Origin: Spirochaetia bacterium UBA5763
Lineage (GTDB): Bacteria; Spirochaetota; UBA4802; UBA5550
Length of the DNA: 64,000 nucleotides
Direction: 5' to 3'
NCBI GenBank assembly: GCA_002418835.1
Contig: DIEX01000031.1
Location: 565,968 to 629,967 of the forward strand
A program made the translations under genes and the position numbers. Under the pieces are notes generated by a model. The model was given only the letters and a program-made list of their open reading frames with translations. It had not been told where the DNA came from and did not search any database. Positions 1-7,948 of this stretch are shown here, piece after piece (positions within the stretch are counted from its first letter, which is position 1; every line of letters starts with the position of its first letter).

Positions 1-2
1 AG

Positions 3-1007
3 CAGCCTTCAAATATTGATGAGTACATCAAGCTCAACACAAACGAAAACCCCTTCCCGCCGTCAGAGAAGGTGCTGAAAGCCATTACTGAACATGTCAA
101 TGCCAACCTGAGAAGATACCCTGATTCAAAGGCAAAGAACGTAAGAAATATTTTTGCCGAGCAGAATAATTTATCCCCTGATAATGTTTTTGTCGGAAAC
201 GGCTCAGATGAAATCTTTACCCTCATTTTCCGGGGGCTCATTGAGAAAGAGGGAGTTGCCGCATTCCCCTACCCATCCTACTCCCTTTACGATACACTTG
301 CTCAGGGTAACGGGATAAAATATGAAAAGATCGATCTCGCGGATGATCTGCAGATAGACATGGATAAATTCCTCGTAAAGAAATACGATATGGTCATAAT
401 CTCCAACCCGAACAACCCCACAGGTACTTATGTCGGGCCCGGGAGGGTGAAAGAGTTCCTTAAAGTTTATAAAGGACTGCTCATCATGGATGAGGCTTAT
501 ATCGACTTTTACGGAGGTTCGGCTATTGATCTTGTAAACGAATTTGACAACCTTATTGTCACAAGGTCATTCTCTAAATCATACTCACTTGCCGGACTGC
601 GCGTGGGCCTTGCAATCGCAAATCCCGGTATAATTGAGGGATTAGTAAAAATCAAGGATTCATATAATATTGACACGCTGGCACTTGCAGGAGCCGAAGC
701 TGCTCTCCTTGACACAAGATCATTCGAGTACAATCTGGGGATGCTGCGCAACAACAAGGAGTACCTTGAAGAAAGACTTACTGATATGAATTTCCAGCTT
801 ATACCATCAAAAGCAAACTTCATCTTCACAAAACATCCGGATATCGATTCAAGGGAACTTTACGAAAAGCTGAAAGAGGAGAAGATTCTCATAAGACACT
901 TCCGCGGACCGGTTCAGTCAGATTACGTGCGGATCAGCATAGGTTCGATGATGGAGATAAAAAAGCTCTGTTCTGCAATTGCAGGGATTCTGGAGAGCGC
1001 GAAGTAA
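3..1007 (+). CDS. hisC: Histidinol-phosphate aminotransferase, 5' end outside window
   Basis: PLP-dependent class I/II aminotransferase that converts imidazole-acetol phosphate and glutamate to histidinol phosphate in histidine biosynthesis. The frame is open from base 3, and the first visible residues contain KLNTNENPFPPS, the typical HisC N-terminal signature. The GTG at 72 is therefore internal and the true start lies upstream of the window. Further motifs are SNPNNPTG near codon 115 of the visible part, MDEAYIDF (PLP-binding Asp and Tyr) and TRSFSKSYSLAGLRVG, whose SFSK lysine forms the Schiff base. The C-terminus looks complete, ending at TAA 1005-1007. The next gene is convergent and starts its stop codon 31 bp away. 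The family call is secure; HisC-like paralogues acting on other amino acids cannot be excluded without the rest of the his operon. Confidence 0.93.
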   Translation, partial: QPSNIDEYIKLNTNENPFPPSEKVLKAITEHVNANLRRYPDSKAKNVRNIFAEQNNLSPDNVFVGNGSDEIFTLIFRGLIEKEGVAAFPYPSYSLYDTLAQGNGIKYEKIDLADDLQIDMDKFLVKKYDMVIISNPNNPTGTYVGPGRVKEFLKVYKGLLIMDEAYIDFYGGSAIDLVNEFDNLIVTRSFSKSYSLAGLRVGLAIANPGIIEGLVKIKDSYNIDTLALAGAEAALLDTRSFEYNLGMLRNNKEYLEERLTDMNFQLIPSKANFIFTKHPDIDSRELYEKLKEEKILIRHFRGPVQSDYVRISIGSMMEIKKLCSAIAGILESAK

Positions 1008-1038
1008 TCAGGAAATAATTTATTCGCCTGGGCCGGTT

Positions 1039-1713
1039 CTACAGGGGGAGAAGTATAACCCTCCCCGAACTGTTGGTTATTGTTCCACGCTGGAACATTT
1101 CATTCGCAGTTAATCGCTCTTCAAGGAACAGCGCTATATCCTCCTTCTTAATCCAGATATTGACCTGCTGATTTGTACCCGCATCGCTCCATTTGAATCC
1201 GATAACAACACCAACCACCTCATTCTCTGAAGGTACAAACTTATACCTGTATATCTCTTCAATTATACCGGTAACATTCTCTTTTATAAGTTTAACGGAG
1301 AACCTGCTGTAGTCCAGTGTATTATCCTTATTCACAACTATATCAAAGCCGAAAAACAACCTGTCGGTTCTTTTCGATTTTTTATCAAAATAAAACCCCA
1401 TGCTCCCTTTTGAAACATCAACATCCTCTTTTTCAGTAATATCTTTCGCGATAGAGATAATATCCTTTTTGTATTTATTCTGGTAAAAACCGCCGTTAGT
1501 CGAATATGAATTTATATCAACGAGATAATCCTCGTATTTTACTGCATCTTTTTTCACAACAAAAGCGGTTTCATTTCCGGTTTTTCCATCTCCCTGATTT
1601 GTGCCACCTGCTGAACCTTTTATTTCACCGGCCGAAGCACATGCAGCGGCAGATATCACTATTGTAATGAGAAATAAATATAAACTTATTCTAAAAGGTT
1701 TAATAAACGTCAT
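1039..1713 (-). CDS. Putative lipoprotein of unknown function
   Basis: A 224-residue protein with a basic N-terminus (MTFIKPFR), a hydrophobic stretch and a lipobox ending AAC about 25 residues in, so it is probably an acylated lipoprotein. The mature part starts with a Gly/Ser/Thr-rich linker, followed by mixed alpha/beta sequence with several Phe/Tyr-rich strands. No family was recognised. The ATG at 1713 is preferred over a GTG nine bases upstream because a GGAG sits 8 nt before the ATG. It is convergent with hisC. Downstream of the 821-residue cNMP-domain gene in the same orientation there is no shared operon signal: this gene lies after that gene's stop with opposite relative order, so it is probably transcribed alone or as a distal gene. 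Confidence 0.7.
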   Translation of the reverse strand: MTFIKPFRISLYLFLITIVISAAACASAGEIKGSAGGTNQGDGKTGNETAFVVKKDAVKYEDYLVDINSYSTNGGFYQNKYKKDIISIAKDITEKEDVDVSKGSMGFYFDKKSKRTDRLFFGFDIVVNKDNTLDYSRFSVKLIKENVTGIIEEIYRYKFVPSENEVVGVVIGFKWSDAGTNQQVNIWIKKEDIALFLEERLTANEMFQRGTITNSSGRVILLPL

Positions 1714-1813
1714 AGCAGACACTCCACAAAAAAGATTTAAGTGAATTAATTACTGTAATTATCGGAATAATCCGGTACTTTCTGAACTGAGATATTGCGA
1801 ATATCAGGCGGGA

Positions 1814-4279
1814 TTACATTTTCAGAAATTCCATATATTTTTCTATAGGCCCGGGATATGAACCGTTGCCATCGAGGTATTTCTTGAACCTGTTTTCATA
1901 TGACACGATCTCCCTGTTCTGAACATTCCTGTACCTGTTGGCAGACTTGTTGAAAGCAGGCATATTTTCAAGCTGGTCACGGATCTCTCTTTTAAAAGGT
2001 ACATGTTTAAAAAACATCTCACGTACAACAGCATTCATTTTCATGATACCTTCACGCTCATATTCAACCCAGAGCATGTAATCATCCGCGAACCTGTCGC
2101 GGTTTGTTCTGAGACTTTTAAAACGTAAAGCGATCTTCTCTTTCATCTCAGGAGATAGTTTTGAATTCTTTTTAAATGTATTCACATAATCAAAGTATTC
2201 ACCGGAGAGTCCACCTTCAATTGGGTCAGCCCACATTGCGCCCTTTATGCTCCTGTTAAGTTCCCACCTGAAACAGGCGAAGGTGTGCATCATACTTTTC
2301 TCTATATCACCGGAGAAGAGTATCGGAATCATTATCCTTCCCATTGACCTTTTGTTATTGCCTGAAAGTTCCTGCCACAGAAAAGTTTTTGATCCGCATA
2401 TAGGGAGAAGTATAAAATAGGGTGGAATCTCCTCCTTTATAATCTCCCTGGCGCTGTCGAGCTTAAGGACAGTCTCACGCCAGAAAAGAGAAAAGTCTAT
2501 ATCTGATAATTTTTTTATCAGGGCATCCACCTTATCTTTTGACTGGTACATAGCCCTCATGTTACCTCTAATCAATTCACTATACATAACGGGGAACGCT
2601 GTTGCTGTACTCCCGGAGCACACTGCGGATGCGCTTGCCAGTCTCTGCTGGATTTCATGAAGAGTCTTGTTGAGATTCTCATCGTCAGAACCCTTGTCGC
2701 TTTTCCCCTCTCCGGGTTTACCTTTTTTCTGATACTTCTCCTGCTCTCTTAGAAAAGCCTCATAATTAAGTCCCATCTCAGTTATGCTGGGTTCTTCAGC
2801 ACCGGCATATATTTTGGATAAAAATTCATATTCAAGGAAAACAGGGGCCTTCGCGTCTCTCTCTCTTATCCTTCCTAGATCATTCAGATCCGAAAGCTGC
2901 TCCGGGGTGAGGAGCTCATCATCGAGAAAACCGAATGTAAGCATAAGCTTCACAGGCCTCGGAATTGAAGATTCTATCTTGGTTCTGACAAAAACCTGTT
3001 TATATAGATCCCAGTACATCTGGGTAATATGACGCCTCACCTTCCGCTCTTCCGATTCGGAACTTAGCGGGTTCTTCAGATTTTTAAAATCATTAAGCAG
3101 CTTCAGGAGTTTATTCTGAAACTCCTTCTCCACCATTGAAAACTCGAAAATCTGGTATATCGATTTCTGTAGACCTGTGCTGATAACAGGTGTCGCAGCT
3201 ATTGTGCCGCTGTCATTGTCCGCTGCTGTTTCCTCAGTCTCCGCTTTCTGAGGTGCAGATATTTTTCCGCTCTTCTCAAGCATAGAGCATATATCAGTGA
3301 ATCCGGAGTACACCTTAAGACTCTTCCCTGTAATTTCAACAGTCATGGCATCAATTTTTAAAAGCACCTGCTGAAGTTTTGAATAAAAATCGGAAGAAAC
3401 CCGTCCTGTTGAATTCCACGAATCAATACCACCCTGCATAAGAAATGACACCAATCCATCCTTTACTTCAAAAATGCTTTTTGATTTACGGCTTAACTTC
3501 TCCATAACATTATGAGTCCCCAGCAGCAGCAACCGGAGAGCTTTTACAATGGATGTAAAAACTGAAACAGGGAGATCGGGATCGGCCTTAAAAACTTCAC
3601 TTAAAAGCTGCGTATCAAGCTTTAGGAGACGTTTAATAACATCCATATAATCCGCGCCAAGGGTTTCGGTGTTAATACCCTCGGCATAATTCTTCTTTAG
3701 AAGATTCCCTCTGTCTTCAATCACAAAATCGATGGCAATATTATCGGGGACCTTCCCTTTAGCAAAGGTAAAGACAGAGTAGAGGTCATCACTTTTTTTG
3801 TTGAGATTATCAGAACCGCTGTTGGGGCTCAGCGCGTTAAAAAGCAGAAGCATATTGTCATCCACCTGACAGAGCCTCACATAAAGCCCCGCCGCTTTTT
3901 TCATGGCTGTCTGAGCGATCATATAATTATTGAAAAGCTGCCTGAGCATGTTCATGGCGCTGGTGATATCCCGCTGTGCTACACCCTTGTAGCCCCCCTG
4001 AGCTATAGGATATTCAACCACCTGAACATCAGCAGCTGCTCTGATTGTGTGAGTATAGGGAGAAGTCAGAAGCCCGGAAAAACCGACAAGCATGGATCTC
4101 CCTTTAATTGTGCAGACTCTGACAGATTTATCAGCAATGAGTTCACCATCCAGACCCATAAATTCTTCAGGAGCCGAGAGAACTTCCACTTCTCCATCCT
4201 GCATAATAAAAAATCTGGTGGGATTCTCACCCTGTGTAAAGAGGATATCACCTTTTTTCAAGATTCTGCTCTCAGGCAT
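1814..4279 (-). CDS. Cyclic-nucleotide-binding-domain protein with long helical C-terminal region
   Basis: 821 residues. Residues 1-120 form a Crp/cNMP-type beta-roll: ILKKGDILFTQGENPTRFF then MQDGEVEVL, GRSMLVGFSGLLTSPYTHTI and a hydrophobic VVEYP strand. This matches the common 'KGxxIFxEGxxxxxxYxIxxGxV' pattern, but the usual RxA phosphate-binding segment is not clear, so the ligand is uncertain. The remaining ~700 residues are mostly helical and rich in charged residues, with no helix-turn-helix, kinase or cyclase motif recognised. There is a low-complexity Lys/Gly/Ser segment near residue 525. No signal peptide, so cytoplasmic. A GGGAG lies 8 nt before the ATG. It could be a second-messenger effector acting through protein contacts; that is inference. 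Confidence 0.75.
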   Translation of the reverse strand: MPESRILKKGDILFTQGENPTRFFIMQDGEVEVLSAPEEFMGLDGELIADKSVRVCTIKGRSMLVGFSGLLTSPYTHTIRAAADVQVVEYPIAQGGYKGVAQRDITSAMNMLRQLFNNYMIAQTAMKKAAGLYVRLCQVDDNMLLLFNALSPNSGSDNLNKKSDDLYSVFTFAKGKVPDNIAIDFVIEDRGNLLKKNYAEGINTETLGADYMDVIKRLLKLDTQLLSEVFKADPDLPVSVFTSIVKALRLLLLGTHNVMEKLSRKSKSIFEVKDGLVSFLMQGGIDSWNSTGRVSSDFYSKLQQVLLKIDAMTVEITGKSLKVYSGFTDICSMLEKSGKISAPQKAETEETAADNDSGTIAATPVISTGLQKSIYQIFEFSMVEKEFQNKLLKLLNDFKNLKNPLSSESEERKVRRHITQMYWDLYKQVFVRTKIESSIPRPVKLMLTFGFLDDELLTPEQLSDLNDLGRIRERDAKAPVFLEYEFLSKIYAGAEEPSITEMGLNYEAFLREQEKYQKKGKPGEGKSDKGSDDENLNKTLHEIQQRLASASAVCSGSTATAFPVMYSELIRGNMRAMYQSKDKVDALIKKLSDIDFSLFWRETVLKLDSAREIIKEEIPPYFILLPICGSKTFLWQELSGNNKRSMGRIMIPILFSGDIEKSMMHTFACFRWELNRSIKGAMWADPIEGGLSGEYFDYVNTFKKNSKLSPEMKEKIALRFKSLRTNRDRFADDYMLWVEYEREGIMKMNAVVREMFFKHVPFKREIRDQLENMPAFNKSANRYRNVQNREIVSYENRFKKYLDGNGSYPGPIEKYMEFLKM

Positions 4280-4458
4280 TATTCATACTCCCGGCTTATA
4301 TTAACTGCTATTAATGCGGCTAATCGTAATAAAATACTGCTGTAATTAAAATTAATTTATAAAAGCAATTCAACAATTTCAAAACTGATTTAAATTAAAC
4401 TTATGTCATTTTGAAGAAGCGAAGCGGCTGTAAAATCTATTTTCTGATTAATAAGAAA

Positions 4459-4498
4459 ATTTCTGCCGATCATCACTGATTATATTATCGGAAGAAAT
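4459..4498 (-). terminator. Imperfect hairpin downstream of HNH gene
   Basis: Arms ATTTCTGCCGAT and ATCGGAAGAAAT (11 of 12 pairs) separated by 16 nt, starting 18 nt after the HNH stop in the leftward direction. Only a short T-rich stretch follows, so it is a possible rather than a canonical intrinsic terminator of the def-fmt operon. Confidence 0.4.
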
Positions 4499-4516
4499 GT
4501 TGTACAATAAAAATAT

Positions 4517-4873
4517 TTAAATTCTGCTGTTTTTTATATTATCCATATATTCTTCCCATTCAGTGGGGAGCATATTCTTTTTTTTATTATTACATTCTTT
4601 ACATGCGGGTACAAGATTAATCTTTTCGCTTTTGCCCCCTCTTGCAAGGGGAATTTTATGATCCATGGTGAGGTCTGAAGGAGAAAATTTTCCCCCGCAG
4701 TAGTAACATTCACCTGCGGCTGTTTTATTTTTCCACCAGGGTGAATTACGCAGTTCCCTGGCTTTACTTTTTTCAATTGCCAGTTCAGTTTCAGCATCAT
4801 GATGAAGCAGTTCATTTTTCGGGGAGCTTCTCCTTGCCCTCTTCCTGTCAATGTGCCTGTCTTTATACGACAT
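4517..4873 (-). CDS. HNH endonuclease
   Basis: 118 residues. The C-terminal half carries a compact HNH fold: CYYCGG and CKECNNKKK as the two zinc-binding cysteine pairs, with MDHKIPLARGG supplying the catalytic DH and NLVPAC the Asn. The N-terminus is basic (KDRHIDRKRARRSS). The ATG at 4873 gives a 1-nt gap after the fmt stop; an upstream TTG at 4882 would overlap fmt. It is the last gene of the leftward def-fmt operon. Solo HNH proteins of this size occur both as housekeeping nucleases and as phage or mobile-element genes. The tight coupling to fmt suggests a resident gene, but the substrate cannot be inferred. Confidence 0.85.
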   Translation of the reverse strand: MSYKDRHIDRKRARRSSPKNELLHHDAETELAIEKSKARELRNSPWWKNKTAAGECYYCGGKFSPSDLTMDHKIPLARGGKSEKINLVPACKECNNKKKNMLPTEWEEYMDNIKNSRI

Positions 4874-4874
4874 A

Positions 4875-5804
4875 TTACTCAAAAAACTCCCCTATCGCAA
4901 GCCTGTAACCATTTATGAAAGAAAGGCCATCCATTTTCTTCTTGTTTTCAGGCTGTATTTCAAGAATCTCAATCACTCCGTTTCCTGTCCCGGCCAGGAG
5001 ATGTTTCTTTTGAAATTTCGCGACCTCACCCGGTTTAAGCTCAGGAACTATTCCATTGAAAACAGAGGTTTTCCATATCTTCATATGATGGCTGCGGAAA
5101 GTTGTCCATGCCACAGGTTTGGGATTCAGGCCCCTAACAAGATTATGTATCTTAAGAGCGCTATTATTCCAGTTAATAAATGCTGTATCTTTATCGATCT
5201 TTCCGCAGTGTGTGGCCTCAGAATCATTCTGCTTCACAGGTTCCGCCTTACCGCTTCCGAGGAGCTCAATTGATTTAACAACAAGTTCAGCCCCAATAGG
5301 GAATACCAGGTCATAAAGATCACCCGCGTTTATATTCTCATCAATTTCAATCTTCTCCTGAAGAACAATATCTCCTGCATCAAGCTCCTCATTAATCATC
5401 TGAACTGTGACACCTGTTTCGCTGTCTCCGTTTATGAGAGCCCACTGCACAGGAGCAGCTCCCCTGTATTTCGGCAGAAGTGACGGGTGAAGATTAATTG
5501 TGCCGTATTTCGGCATGGCAAATATTGAACGCGGGATCAGTTTCCCGTATGCTACCACTACAAATATATCTGCGTTATATGATTCAAGATGAGCGGCAAA
5601 TTCCGGATCTTTAAGGCTTTTCGGCTGGAGTACAGGTATATCTTTGCAGCTTGCGAATTCCTTTGCGGCACATTCCTGTATCTTCATGTCCCTGCCGCAT
5701 TTTTTGTCCTCAGGTGAAACAAGGAACACTATCTCATAAATATTACAGATATGCTGGAGTACATAAGAAGCTATTTCCGGTGTTCCGAAGAAACCTACTC
5801 TCAT
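4875..5804 (-). CDS. fmt: Methionyl-tRNA formyltransferase
   Basis: 309 residues, normal for the family. It transfers a formyl group from 10-formyltetrahydrofolate to initiator Met-tRNA. Seen in sequence: the N-terminal VGFFGTPEIA, then VVAYGKLIP, NLHPSLLPKYRGAAP (the HPSLLP folate/catalytic signature with preceding Asn) and GVTVQMINEELDAGDI, whose Asp is catalytic. The C-terminal domain around residues 205-309 is the OB-fold tRNA-binding part, with WTTFR and NGVIEILEIQPENKK. Its start overlaps the end of def by 4 nt (ATGA type), indicating translational coupling; def and fmt are a classic pair in bacterial initiation. Confidence 0.97.
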   Translation of the reverse strand: MRVGFFGTPEIASYVLQHICNIYEIVFLVSPEDKKCGRDMKIQECAAKEFASCKDIPVLQPKSLKDPEFAAHLESYNADIFVVVAYGKLIPRSIFAMPKYGTINLHPSLLPKYRGAAPVQWALINGDSETGVTVQMINEELDAGDIVLQEKIEIDENINAGDLYDLVFPIGAELVVKSIELLGSGKAEPVKQNDSEATHCGKIDKDTAFINWNNSALKIHNLVRGLNPKPVAWTTFRSHHMKIWKTSVFNGIVPELKPGEVAKFQKKHLLAGTGNGVIEILEIQPENKKKMDGLSFINGYRLAIGEFFE

Positions 5805-6316
5805 CTGCCCTGCTTTTTATTAAGTTTTTTAATTTTTTTAAGCTCGGTTTTCATCTCGTCCCTGATATACTTCTCAATCCTGTCTATAAAAAGTATACCT
5901 TCGAGATGATCATACTCATGCTGAAATACACGCGCGAGGAGACCGTTTGCCTCAATCTCCACCTCTTTACCTTCACGTGTGTAACCGCCGAGGAGGATGC
6001 TCTCAGGTCTGATCACATCAGCGTTGATTCCGGGCACAGATAAACAGCCCTCTTCGTAAGGTTCAAGTTTATCGGATCTTTCTTTTATGACCGGATTGAT
6101 AATGGCGAATTTCTGACTTTTAGTCTCCCCTGTATCAACCACAAAAATTCTTTTCCCGAAATCCACCTGCGGTCCCGCAAGGCCGATCCCCTTCTCTTTA
6201 TACATAATTTTAAACATCTCATCAATGAGAGATGCAATGCTGCCATCTATATTTTCAACCGGCTCTGCCACACTTGCCAGTGTTTCATTACCGTAAAAAA
6301 CCAGACTTCTCGACAT
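5801..6316 (-). CDS. def: Peptide deformylase
   Basis: 171 residues. This Fe2+/Zn2+ hydrolase removes the N-formyl group from nascent proteins. All three family motifs are visible: GIGLAGPQVD (motif 1, GxGLAAxQ-type), EEGCLSVPG (motif 2 with the metal-binding Cys) and QHEYDHLEG (motif 3 HExxH). The ATG at 6316 is chosen over a TTG nine bases upstream because an AGGGG lies 9 nt before the ATG. It lies between the nucleotidyltransferase gene (12 nt upstream) and fmt (4-nt overlap). Confidence 0.97.
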   Translation of the reverse strand: MSRSLVFYGNETLASVAEPVENIDGSIASLIDEMFKIMYKEKGIGLAGPQVDFGKRIFVVDTGETKSQKFAIINPVIKERSDKLEPYEEGCLSVPGINADVIRPESILLGGYTREGKEVEIEANGLLARVFQHEYDHLEGILFIDRIEKYIRDEMKTELKKIKKLNKKQGR

Positions 6317-6328
6317 TATAAACAACCC

Positions 6329-7060
6329 CTATCTGAAATTTAAATCGTTCTCAAGACCCTTCTCAGCTCTCATGAGATCCTCCTCTGTATCAACCTCATA
6401 CCAGCCGAAACCCGAAAGGTCACAAATAACAGGTACTCCCCCGTCCTTTTCGGAGAGAACCTGAAGTATATTCTCAACCACAGCCTTTTCACCATATTTT
6501 TCAATTACTTCATTTATGGTATCCCGGTATAGAGATTCCATCGAAGCATCAACGTATGTCATCCCTATATATCCGCAGTCAAAGTCACTGAGCTTCTTGC
6601 TTATGGCATCCACTTTCTTCCCGTCTTCAGCGAGTTTGACCTTCATGTCATCATCACCAAGGCTCCTGTCAAAATCGCACATCGCTGTTATTGCTCTCAT
6701 GGACTGTTTCATCTTCTGAAACATAATTCCCGGATATATGTGATCCACATTTGTAATCAGGAATGAATCACCTGAGAATTCTCTCAAAGCTGTAATCAGT
6801 GTATAAATATTCCCTTTGAGATAATCTTTATTCTCAATAACCCTGACCTTCTTATAACCATGAGAATTTATATGCTCACGGAGGTCTTCATAGCAGAATC
6901 CCCCTACTATAATAATCTCGTCAAAGAAATCATGCTCAAAAAATTCCAGAAGATAATCAATGAGCTTTTTCCCCCTCACAGGAACCATCCCCTTGGTTCT
7001 TGCTTTGGTTATCTCTCCAAGTCTGCTACCTGTACCTGCTGCCAGAACAACTGCTCTCAT
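6329..7060 (-). CDS. Sugar-phosphate/alcohol-phosphate nucleotidyltransferase
   Basis: 243 residues with the nucleotidyltransferase N-terminal loop RAVVLAAGTGSRLGEITK followed by KGMVPVRGKKLIDY (substrate Lys). Further motifs are the acceptor-specific segment VIENKDYLKGNIYTL, a metal-binding TNVDH (Asp) and a C-terminal GWYEVDTEEDL. The lack of a left-handed beta-helix and the ENK..Y..GN..TL pattern are closer to inositol-1-phosphate or phosphocholine cytidylyltransferases (LicC/IPCT type) than to hexose enzymes. That substrate call is inference. It overlaps the HAD gene by 4 nt, so the two are coupled and may act on related phosphates. Confidence 0.8.
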   Translation of the reverse strand: MRAVVLAAGTGSRLGEITKARTKGMVPVRGKKLIDYLLEFFEHDFFDEIIIVGGFCYEDLREHINSHGYKKVRVIENKDYLKGNIYTLITALREFSGDSFLITNVDHIYPGIMFQKMKQSMRAITAMCDFDRSLGDDDMKVKLAEDGKKVDAISKKLSDFDCGYIGMTYVDASMESLYRDTINEVIEKYGEKAVVENILQVLSEKDGGVPVICDLSGFGWYEVDTEEDLMRAEKGLENDLNFR

Positions 7061-7689
7061 ATATTTAATAGTTCCTTTATAGAATTAATAGTTACAATAT
7101 CATCGCGGATTTTCAGGAAATCCTCCCTTTTAAAAGTTCCGCAAATCCCCACAAAACTTATACCATAATTGAATGCTTTTTCTGCGTCCTTGAGGGAATC
7201 CCCGACGAAAGTCATATCCTCTTTCTGAAGATTGAACTTCTCCTTTACATAATCAAAATGAGCTTTACCTTTTTCAAAACCCTCTCTGAATCCAAGTACA
7301 ATATCAAAATCCAGCTTCTCATTTTCCACAAATTTATCAATTAGTTCCTGAAAATTATTCGAAGCTATTCCCACTATATTCCCGTTTTGACGCAGCTTAT
7401 TTATTGTATCCCTGACTTCATCAGTAAATTTCGAGAGGAAAAAGCCTTCTATCTTTGTTTCTTCAAATATTTTCGCCTTCTCGCTGTTAGTAGGATCATC
7501 GGGGAGAATTATTTCAAGCTGCTGAAAAAAAGGGTTTCCTGACGTTTCAAGGTACCTTGCCCTTGCTGCTTCAAAGGATATTTCAGGGTGGAACCGGTTA
7601 ATTACCCGGCCGGCGATATCAGCAAATCCTTTCATTGTGTCAACAAGTGTACCGTCAAAATCAAATAGAAAAGCCCTGGTTTTTCCCAT
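7057..7689 (-). CDS. HAD-superfamily hydrolase, phosphoglycolate phosphatase-like
   Basis: 210 residues. Motif I is FLFDFDGTLVDT near the N-terminus (nucleophile Asp), motif II is VGIASNN, motif III is the Lys in GFEKGKAHFDY, and motif IV is TFVGDSLKDAEKA. The helical cap between motifs I and II matches subfamily IA (Gph/PgmB type). Substrate is unknown: phosphoglycolate, sugar phosphates or, given its coupled neighbour, a phosphate used by the nucleotidyltransferase. It is the first gene of the leftward operon; the ATG has only a weak ribosome binding site. Confidence 0.85.
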   Translation of the reverse strand: MGKTRAFLFDFDGTLVDTMKGFADIAGRVINRFHPEISFEAARARYLETSGNPFFQQLEIILPDDPTNSEKAKIFEETKIEGFFLSKFTDEVRDTINKLRQNGNIVGIASNNFQELIDKFVENEKLDFDIVLGFREGFEKGKAHFDYVKEKFNLQKEDMTFVGDSLKDAEKAFNYGISFVGICGTFKREDFLKIRDDIVTINSIKELLNI

Positions 7690-7948
7690 AATATTATATT
7701 GCGCCCCGTAAATTCAGATAGATAGATAATCTATAATAAAATATAAATATGTCACGTCAAGTATAAAGTTCTTGATTAAAGCCTGACAATTATTTCTGTT
7801 ATATTGGAACAGTGAATTTTTTTGCTTTTTATACTCAAAATAATCACTTTAATAAATGATTACAGGTTTTAAACATTTATTGCAATTGAACCCTCACCGC
7901 TTCCGGTTGAGGGATAGAGAAAATTAATACATATTCAGGAGATTCATT

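Noticed and set aside
1042..1066. GGGGAG/CTCCCC stem as terminator of hisC
   Set aside because: It lies in the coding end of the convergent lipoprotein gene and no T-tract follows on the + strand.
4399..4435. TGTCATTTTGAAGAAGCGAAG sequence as a full repeat element
   Set aside because: Only one short half resembles the other intergenic units and no matching terminal inverted repeats were found.
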